A stretch of DNA of 64,000 bases from the NCBI RefSeq assembly GCF_000504165.1, contig NZ_KI632505.1, positions 744,001-808,000 of the forward strand, read 5' to 3'. Positions within the stretch are counted from its first letter, which is position 1, and every line of letters starts with the position of its first letter. This DNA is from Bacillus sp. FJAT-14578. Its GTDB lineage: Bacteria > Bacillota > Bacilli > Bacillales > Bacillaceae_H. The notes under the pieces are model-generated. The model did no database searches, had not been told where the DNA came from, and was given only the letters and a program-made list of their open reading frames with translations. Shown here in pieces: positions 59,539 to 64,000 of this stretch. The position numbers and the translations under genes are program-made.

Positions 59539-59567
59539 GAGTATTATCCCCATAAAGTGGAACTTCA
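59539..59567 (-). promoter_or_regulatory. Possible SigG-type forespore promoter of the receptor operon
   Basis: Minus strand TGAAGT (59562-59567) and AATACTC (59539-59545), 16 bp apart, resemble the TGAATA...CATACTA consensus. Weak match, but in the expected place, since receptor operons are SigG-dependent. Confidence 0.4.
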
Positions 59568-59598
59568 ATCGTCGAGATAAAAGGGATAAAAAAAGAAA

Positions 59599-59692
59599 GA
59601 GGATGTGTCAAAAGGGTAAAGAGCAACCCTTTTGATACATCCTCCTAAAAGGCCCTGTCATAAAAATCAAGGATTTCGTAACAGGGCCTTTC
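59599..59692. repeat. Two-hairpin repeat module (families A and B), copy 3
   Basis: Hairpin A (59599-59644): GAGGATGTGTCAAAAGGG with CCCTTTTGATACATCCTC. Hairpin B (59647-59692): AAAGGCCCTGTCA with TAACAGGGCCTTT. Equal order and spacing as at 45.56 kb. It separates the germination operon promoter region from the MprF-like gene and may end that gene's transcript. Confidence 0.7.
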
Positions 59693-59768
59693 AATTGCAC
59701 ATATGAAATAGCATACTTACATTTAACATCATATATCTTAATAGGCAGTGACTGACAATGATAGATAG

Positions 59769-60824
59769 TTAACCAATTTTTCTATTCTTCATCTGAAATT
59801 TCGGAATCTCAGAGTCAAGCTTGAATTTGTTCCGGTGAATTAATAAAAAGAGTTGGGTAACGACGACCATAAAAGGTGATTTTTTATAGGCTAAATACTT
59901 CGGTTCCCACTCATCCGCAAATTTGCCTTTATACTCATGCAGTCCTCGAAACTTATAAAAAGCGTCACCATAGCGGAACACGAGCCGAGCCAACTTTTCA
60001 TGAAAGAACGAGGAAGAATACGTTCCAACATTGGCGAGAGGGGCCATGCCTAAGCTGCAGCGGTCATATCCGTTTTCCTTTGCCCAAAATAAAATCGAAA
60101 TGAACAACATATCCATTGTCCCATGCGGTCTGTCGGCTATATGCCTCATGAGATCGATGGTGAGCAGTTGTTCACCGTTTGTATGGTCGCTTGCCAAAGT
60201 GGCAAACGCAATGATTTCTCCTTCAGGATTTTGAAGGATCGACACCGGAAACCGGGATACATATTGTTCAGAGAAAAAGCTGACCGAAAAACATTTCTCT
60301 TTTCGGTTGCTTAACCATGAATCCGACACATGCCGCAGCTCATCAAGAAGCGCCTCTGAATACGGCGGTCTCAGCACATTGAACTGATAACCTTGTTTGA
60401 TGAACTTGTTTCGTCTTGTTCTTAATCTTGCGCCTTTTTTTCCTTCCAAGGTGAAGTCTTCCAAATTGACAATGGCTTCTTCTCCCAGTTTAAAGAACCG
60501 GTACCCCACTTCATGATAGTGAGACAAAAGTCCGGCGCTTATTTGATAATAAATCGGAATATGCCCGGATGAAGTACTAAATACTTCAAACTCCTTGATC
60601 GCATCTGCTAAATATTCCTTTTTTCCGATCGGATCTCCCAGTACAACAAACTTATTCCCTATCTTTTGATAGGAAATGATTACTTGACCATTAGCCGCCA
60701 TATAAATCCTTTTATCTTTCAGAAAAATCAAATGGGCAACGTGGTTTCCCCCATGTTCTTCTAAAATGGGAGCAATCGTTTCCAAATCTACATCCGAACA
60801 AGAAAGCTTTTTATCCACTACCAT
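59769..60824 (-). CDS. Stand-alone MprF-like acyltransferase domain protein (DUF2156)
   Basis: A 351-aa soluble protein of two GNAT folds like the C-terminal catalytic domain of MprF, which moves an aminoacyl group from tRNA to phosphatidylglycerol. Signs are FVVLGDPIGKKEYLADAI, VNLEDFTLEGKKGARLRTRRNKFIKQGY, and FAKENGYDRCSLGMAPLANVG-type segments, ending LHEYKGKFADEWEPKYLAY. The membrane flippase half of MprF is missing. It may modify lipid or another acceptor. AGGGGGAAACA precedes the ATG. Single gene. Confidence 0.87.
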   Translation of the reverse strand: MVVDKKLSCSDVDLETIAPILEEHGGNHVAHLIFLKDKRIYMAANGQVIISYQKIGNKFVVLGDPIGKKEYLADAIKEFEVFSTSSGHIPIYYQISAGLLSHYHEVGYRFFKLGEEAIVNLEDFTLEGKKGARLRTRRNKFIKQGYQFNVLRPPYSEALLDELRHVSDSWLSNRKEKCFSVSFFSEQYVSRFPVSILQNPEGEIIAFATLASDHTNGEQLLTIDLMRHIADRPHGTMDMLFISILFWAKENGYDRCSLGMAPLANVGTYSSSFFHEKLARLVFRYGDAFYKFRGLHEYKGKFADEWEPKYLAYKKSPFMVVVTQLFLLIHRNKFKLDSEIPKFQMKNRKIG

Positions 60825-61028
60825 TGTTTCCCCCTAAAAAAGTTTTCCTGTTTTAAAGGATACCACGGATTGTCAGATGACAAAACCCTTAAAAATTAGG
60901 TTTTTATTGAAATGAAAAATGATGAAGATGACAGACTGGGGCAAAAAAAATGACAGCTGACCATGTCCAGTCGGCTGCCTAGCTAAAGCATCAATAATTT
61001 TATTTTCATATTTATCCCATCCCGTTAC
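60825..61028. other. Intergenic region without clear features
   Basis: AT-rich. A partial inverted pair (CAGCTGACCATGTCCAGTCGGCTG, about 60955-60979) may be a weak terminator for the YhfH-like gene. Nothing else is recognised. Confidence 0.35.
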
Positions 61029-61157
61029 CTATTCTTCATGTTTTCCAATACAACGCTCACATTCGTATAAATAAGATTCATGCTGTTCTTCAATTCGACT
61101 TCCACACTCACGGCATTCCTTTTCCGGTAAATTACGGTAAAAATCTAAATTTAGCAT
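61029..61157 (-). CDS. YhfH-family small zinc-finger-like protein, 42 aa
   Basis: The frame reads MLNLDFYRNLPEKECRECGS, followed by RIEEQHESYLYECERCIGKH. It has two CxxC pairs (CREC and CERC) that could bind zinc. FYRNLPxKxCxECGxxIxEQHE is the YhfH pattern common in Bacillus. The ribosome site GGAGGTTGTGAAC is strong. Function is unknown. The promoter region upstream (61158-61360) is AT-rich and otherwise empty. Confidence 0.85.
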   Translation of the reverse strand: MLNLDFYRNLPEKECRECGSRIEEQHESYLYECERCIGKHEE

Positions 61158-61360
61158 GTTCACAACCTCCATTTATGTTTTGTTAAATCCATTGTATTAT
61201 AACAGTAAAAAAATTTCAATATCTGTTATATAATTATTTTAGCAAGAACGGCAGACTTTATGTGAATTTCTTGAAAAATAGTCCATTAAGACTAGCCTTA
61301 CATACCAGTTAATTTCCTTTTTAGATGAAGGTGCTTAACCATATCGGATTTTTAAATAAC

Positions 61361-61398
61361 AAAACCCTGTCTATTCTTACGGGAATAGACAGGGTTTT
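61361..61398. terminator. Terminator after the aldehyde dehydrogenase gene
   Basis: AAAACCCTGTCTATTC pairs with GAATAGACAGGGTTTT over TTACGG, with A and T runs on both sides. Confidence 0.9.
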
Positions 61399-61418
61399 AT
61401 CTTGTGTATTGAGATTAA

Positions 61419-62840
61419 TTAATTTCGATTAAAAATCACTAATTTCATTTCCGTCATTTCTTCAACTGCGTATTTGATCCCTTCGCGGCCCGTTCCGCTT
61501 TCTTTCACTCCACCATAAGGCATATGATCCACACGGAAGGTTGGAATGTCATTAATCATGACACCTCCAACATGCAAGTTTTCTGCTGCATCTAAAGCTG
61601 TATGAACATTTTCTGTATAAATCCCCGCTTGCAGGCCATACCGCGAATCATTCACTAACTCAATCGCTTCTTCAGTTGATTGAATCTTGTTAATTAAAAC
61701 GATCGGTGCAAAGACTTCCTGGCAAGATACTTTTAATTGAGTGCTTGCATCTAAAATGACGGTCGGATGCAAAATATTTCCTTCTGCTATTCCACCTGCT
61801 GCAATGTTTGCCCCTTGTTGTTTCGCCTCTTCTATCCACTCAAGGCTTCTTTGCACATCGTTAGGAGAAATCAAAGCCGATACATCTGTTTGTGGATCAA
61901 GCGGGTCACCTAATTTTAATTGTTTAGTGGCCTCTATAAATTTTTCAACGAATTGATCATAGATTTCCTCATGAGCATATACTCGCTGCAAGGAGATACA
62001 AACTTGCCCCTGATTAGAAAAGGCCCCCGTTACACAACGAGAAATGATTTTATCGATATTGACATCCTTATCGATGATTACCGCAGCATTGGATCCCAGC
62101 TCCAGTGTGACACGTTTCAATCCGGCCTTATTTCGGATGCCAATCCCTACCGCAGGACTTCCGGTAAACGTAATCATGCTTACCCGATCATCAGTTACCA
62201 GTTTTTCTCCGACTACTCTTCCGCCGCCGGTCACCACGTTTAATGCACCGGCAGGCAGTCCCGCTTCCTGCAAGAGTTCAGCAATAAATAAAGAAGATAA
62301 CGGAGTTTGGGTGGCGGGCTTCAACACGATCGGGTTTCCGGATGCAATAGCCGGACCTACCTTATGTGCAACCAAATTCATCGGGAAGTTAAAAGGAGTG
62401 ATGGCTCCAATGACTCCGATTGGTTCACGCACCGTATAACCTACTCTTCCTTCCCCGCCGGCAGAGGCATCCAGCGGAATCGTTTCTCCATGGATTCTTT
62501 TTGCCTCCTCGGCTGCAAATTTGTACGTTTCAATCGTACGAGAAACTTCCCCTTTAGCCGTTGCAATCGGTTTAGCTGCTTCAAAAGCAATAATTTGAGC
62601 TGCTTCGTCTGCCCGTTCTTCTAAAAGCCCGGCTAGTTTCTCCAAGATGGATGCCCGTTGATGGGCTGGCATTTTCGCCATAACTCCACGTGCTTGATAG
62701 GCCGCTTCAATCGCCATATCGGTTTCTTGTTCTGTCGCCATCGGAATCTCCGCAATGACTTCCTGCGTATAAGGAGAAAGAAGTGATTGATAATTACTGG
62801 ATTCCAGCCATTCTCCGTTGATAAATAATTTTTTTTTCAT
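61419..62840 (-). CDS. NAD(P)-dependent aldehyde dehydrogenase
   Basis: A 473-aa ALDH superfamily enzyme, oxidising an aldehyde to the acid. ITPFNFPMNLVAHKVGPAIASGNPIVLKPATQTP forms the cofactor site, ITFTGSPAVG is the nucleotide loop, TLELGSNAAVII carries the general-base Glu, and FSNQGQVCISLQRVY contains the catalytic Cys. Overall it resembles the lactaldehyde/glycolaldehyde/sulfolactaldehyde dehydrogenase subgroup (SNQGQVC, rather than GQ.C with other neighbours), so a short hydroxy-aldehyde is a fair guess. It lies 96 bp after the permease gene on the same strand, so a shared substrate pathway is possible. Confidence 0.9.
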   Translation of the reverse strand: MKKKLFINGEWLESSNYQSLLSPYTQEVIAEIPMATEQETDMAIEAAYQARGVMAKMPAHQRASILEKLAGLLEERADEAAQIIAFEAAKPIATAKGEVSRTIETYKFAAEEAKRIHGETIPLDASAGGEGRVGYTVREPIGVIGAITPFNFPMNLVAHKVGPAIASGNPIVLKPATQTPLSSLFIAELLQEAGLPAGALNVVTGGGRVVGEKLVTDDRVSMITFTGSPAVGIGIRNKAGLKRVTLELGSNAAVIIDKDVNIDKIISRCVTGAFSNQGQVCISLQRVYAHEEIYDQFVEKFIEATKQLKLGDPLDPQTDVSALISPNDVQRSLEWIEEAKQQGANIAAGGIAEGNILHPTVILDASTQLKVSCQEVFAPIVLINKIQSTEEAIELVNDSRYGLQAGIYTENVHTALDAAENLHVGGVMINDIPTFRVDHMPYGGVKESGTGREGIKYAVEEMTEMKLVIFNRN

Positions 62841-62892
62841 GTTTGTTCCCCTCTTTCATTTGAGTTATCTATGTTTACAATGATGAATGGAT

Positions 62893-62930
62893 CGCGCATT
62901 AACTGGGAGTAAGACCCTGCTGAATGAAGT
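62893..62930. repeat. Fragment of the IS200/IS605-end-like repeat (copy 3)
   Basis: Minus strand GGTCTTACTCCCAGTTAATG matches GGTCTTACTGCCCGTTAATG at 28.90 kb at 18 of 20 positions; the rest of the repeat is lost. It lies between the permease and aldehyde dehydrogenase genes. Confidence 0.45.
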
Positions 62931-62936
62931 CTCACC

Positions 62937-64000
62937 TTATGAAACTTTTTGTTCTTTATTTGTTTCATCATTCTCCCCTGTTTGAAATAGGCCATCCGTT
63001 TCGCCTTTGAAAAAGTCTTTTCCATAAAGCAGAAAGCATAAAAGAATACCTGCTGCAAAAGCCATTGTGGCACCTTTAATTACGAGAATAGCCCCGACTA
63101 TTCCTGCAATGCCCAAATCACGCTGGCTTTTAGCTTGCATGACGCCAATGCGCACGCTTACATAACCTTGAACTAACAGAGTCAGGGCCAACGCAACACC
63201 TAAAATCGGTTGTACTAAACTAACGATAGGCAATAAAAGTAATCCTGTATTTGTACCCCAACGGAAAGAACCAGCCCCGCCAAAGAACGAATTCATTGCT
63301 TTTTTACCTTCTTTAAAACGTTCAACTACTACAACCTGCATAGCAGCCCACAATGGTCCGCACATTGTAATATCAGGGCCAATAATACTCATTAACATGT
63401 TTCTTCCGCCAAATATTAAATGAGCACGGTTTGGATTGTAATCTACTTTTTCATCCGTTCGAACTCTATCCGAATCAGATAATATCGCTTTCGTTTTAAG
63501 CACATCTCCAAAAACTACTAAGTACGTAGCAAGAACAGCAGGTATCGCTTTTACAAAAAATGCGAATGCAGGAAATCCCAGTCCAAAGACTGTATACTCC
63601 GACCAAAGAGTGGAAAAATCAGGATTACTAAATCCCCATTGAATATCCGGCCATTTCGCTTCTCCAACAAGCGGAGCTATGATAACGGCCATCAGAATGG
63701 CGGGCAGTATTCCTAAATTCCCCAGCAATGCCAAGGCTTTGTTTTTTTGTTTTATTCCCTCAAAATGCTTAGAAAAAATCAGATAGAAGGCAAATCCTAT
63801 ACAAATAGTGATTGTGTAAGGGAATAATTCGAATTTTCCACCCACTTCAAAAATGGATACAATTGCTCCAATTCCAGCTCCCAGAATGATGCCTGATTTA
63901 ATAGCATTTGGCACGATATGAACCACCTTGCTGGCCAGACCGGTGACACCTAAGAAGATGGATAAAATCCCTAGTGTGAGCTGAAATGCTATTAGTGCAT
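62937..64000 (-). CDS. Polytopic permease, C-terminal part (NCS2/SulP-like), cut by window end
   Basis: The frame stays open to the window edge (upstream residues read ALIAFQLTLGILSIFLGVTG), so the GTG at 63926 is not the true start. About 350 residues are seen with eight or more helices. FQLTLGILSIFLGV...IVPNAIKSGIILGAGIGAI resembles the QL(T/A)xG...P..V..GxxxGxxI pattern of NCS2 and SulP carriers. A soluble loop around DSDRVRTDEKVDYNPNRAHLIFGGRN is unusual. Substrate is unknown; the following aldehyde dehydrogenase suggests a carbon source. Family call is tentative. Confidence 0.6.
   Translation of the reverse strand, partial: ALIAFQLTLGILSIFLGVTGLASKVVHIVPNAIKSGIILGAGIGAIVSIFEVGGKFELFPYTITICIGFAFYLIFSKHFEGIKQKNKALALLGNLGILPAILMAVIIAPLVGEAKWPDIQWGFSNPDFSTLWSEYTVFGLGFPAFAFFVKAIPAVLATYLVVFGDVLKTKAILSDSDRVRTDEKVDYNPNRAHLIFGGRNMLMSIIGPDITMCGPLWAAMQVVVVERFKEGKKAMNSFFGGAGSFRWGTNTGLLLLPIVSLVQPILGVALALTLLVQGYVSVRIGVMQAKSQRDLGIAGIVGAILVIKGATMAFAAGILLCFLLYGKDFFKGETDGLFQTGENDETNKEQKVS

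Noticed and set aside
62837..63073. Minus-strand frame of 78 codons across the permease end
   Set aside because: It overlaps the permease C-terminus in another frame and lacks a ribosome site; the composition is not protein-like.
1..64000. tRNA, rRNA, prophage, restriction-modification or defence genes
   Set aside because: None could be recognised on either strand; all long frames are explained by metabolic, transport, regulatory or sporulation genes.

Overview
The window is chromosomal DNA from a spore-forming member of the Bacillaceae. The signs are spore germination receptor genes, a YhfH-family peptide, an aa3-type menaquinol oxidase (qoxABCD), a yjlC-ndh pair, a yvdTSR cassette, strong GGAGG ribosome sites, frequent TTG starts, and Bacillus-type extragenic repeats. 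The genus cannot be fixed from the sequence. No rRNA, tRNA, CRISPR array, prophage or intact insertion sequence was seen. The window cuts genes at both ends: a YkoS-like membrane protein at the left and a permease at the right.

Layout. 1-2.3 kb: membrane protein plus polyprenyl-phosphate glycosyltransferase pair. 2.5-5.8 kb: a 50-aa peptide, a cysteine-desulfurase-like enzyme and a CysP-type sulfate permease. 6-10 kb: a nitric oxide/oxygen response island with a truncated globin, an interrupted membrane gene, a hemerythrin, the RIC/ScdA repair protein and a Crp/Fnr regulator. GTGA-N6-TCAC boxes lie about 41.5 bp upstream of plausible starts, and two more lie upstream of qoxABCD at 44 kb. 10-16 kb: TRAP transporter, 3-hydroxyanthranilate dioxygenase, IclR regulator and HpaB-family monooxygenase, best read as an anthranilate-type catabolic module; tandem 13-bp palindromes and a perfect CcpA cre site precede the dioxygenase. 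16-26 kb: PHP phosphatase, V4R-STAS protein, YsnF-like protein, soluble acyl-ACP desaturase, cyanophycin synthetase and cyanophycinase. 26-36 kb: LysM protein, FHA-winged-helix fusion, GDPD, YitT-like protein, XPD-like helicase, chemoreceptor and small proteins.

36-45 kb: cdd and nupC with a cre site, yjlC-ndh with a Rex-like box, qoxABCD and a polysaccharide deacetylase. 45-49 kb: a squalene-hopene/sporulenol-type cyclase whose DXDD motif reads DLDC, then yvdTSR with two matching TetR-type operators. 49-55 kb: CHRD protein, then a LacI-controlled sugar operon (ThuA-like protein, two Gfo/Idh/MocA oxidoreductases, TIM-barrel isomerase) with GTTAACCGGTTAAC operators. 55-60 kb: a four-gene germination receptor operon (A, C, small D, B). 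60-64 kb: MprF-like acyltransferase domain protein, YhfH peptide, aldehyde dehydrogenase and a partial permease.

Intergenic DNA carries several repeat families: a two-hairpin module near 45.1, 45.6 and 59.6 kb (second hairpin alone at 18.9 kb), an IS200/IS605-end-like repeat at 28.8, 45.7 and 62.9 kb, a large structured element at 26.6 and 39.7 kb, and two Bacillaceae-type repeats at 20.5 and 55.2 kb. The strongest leads are the DLDC cyclase, the Crp/Fnr box set, the structured element, and the anthranilate-like module with its regulatory array.
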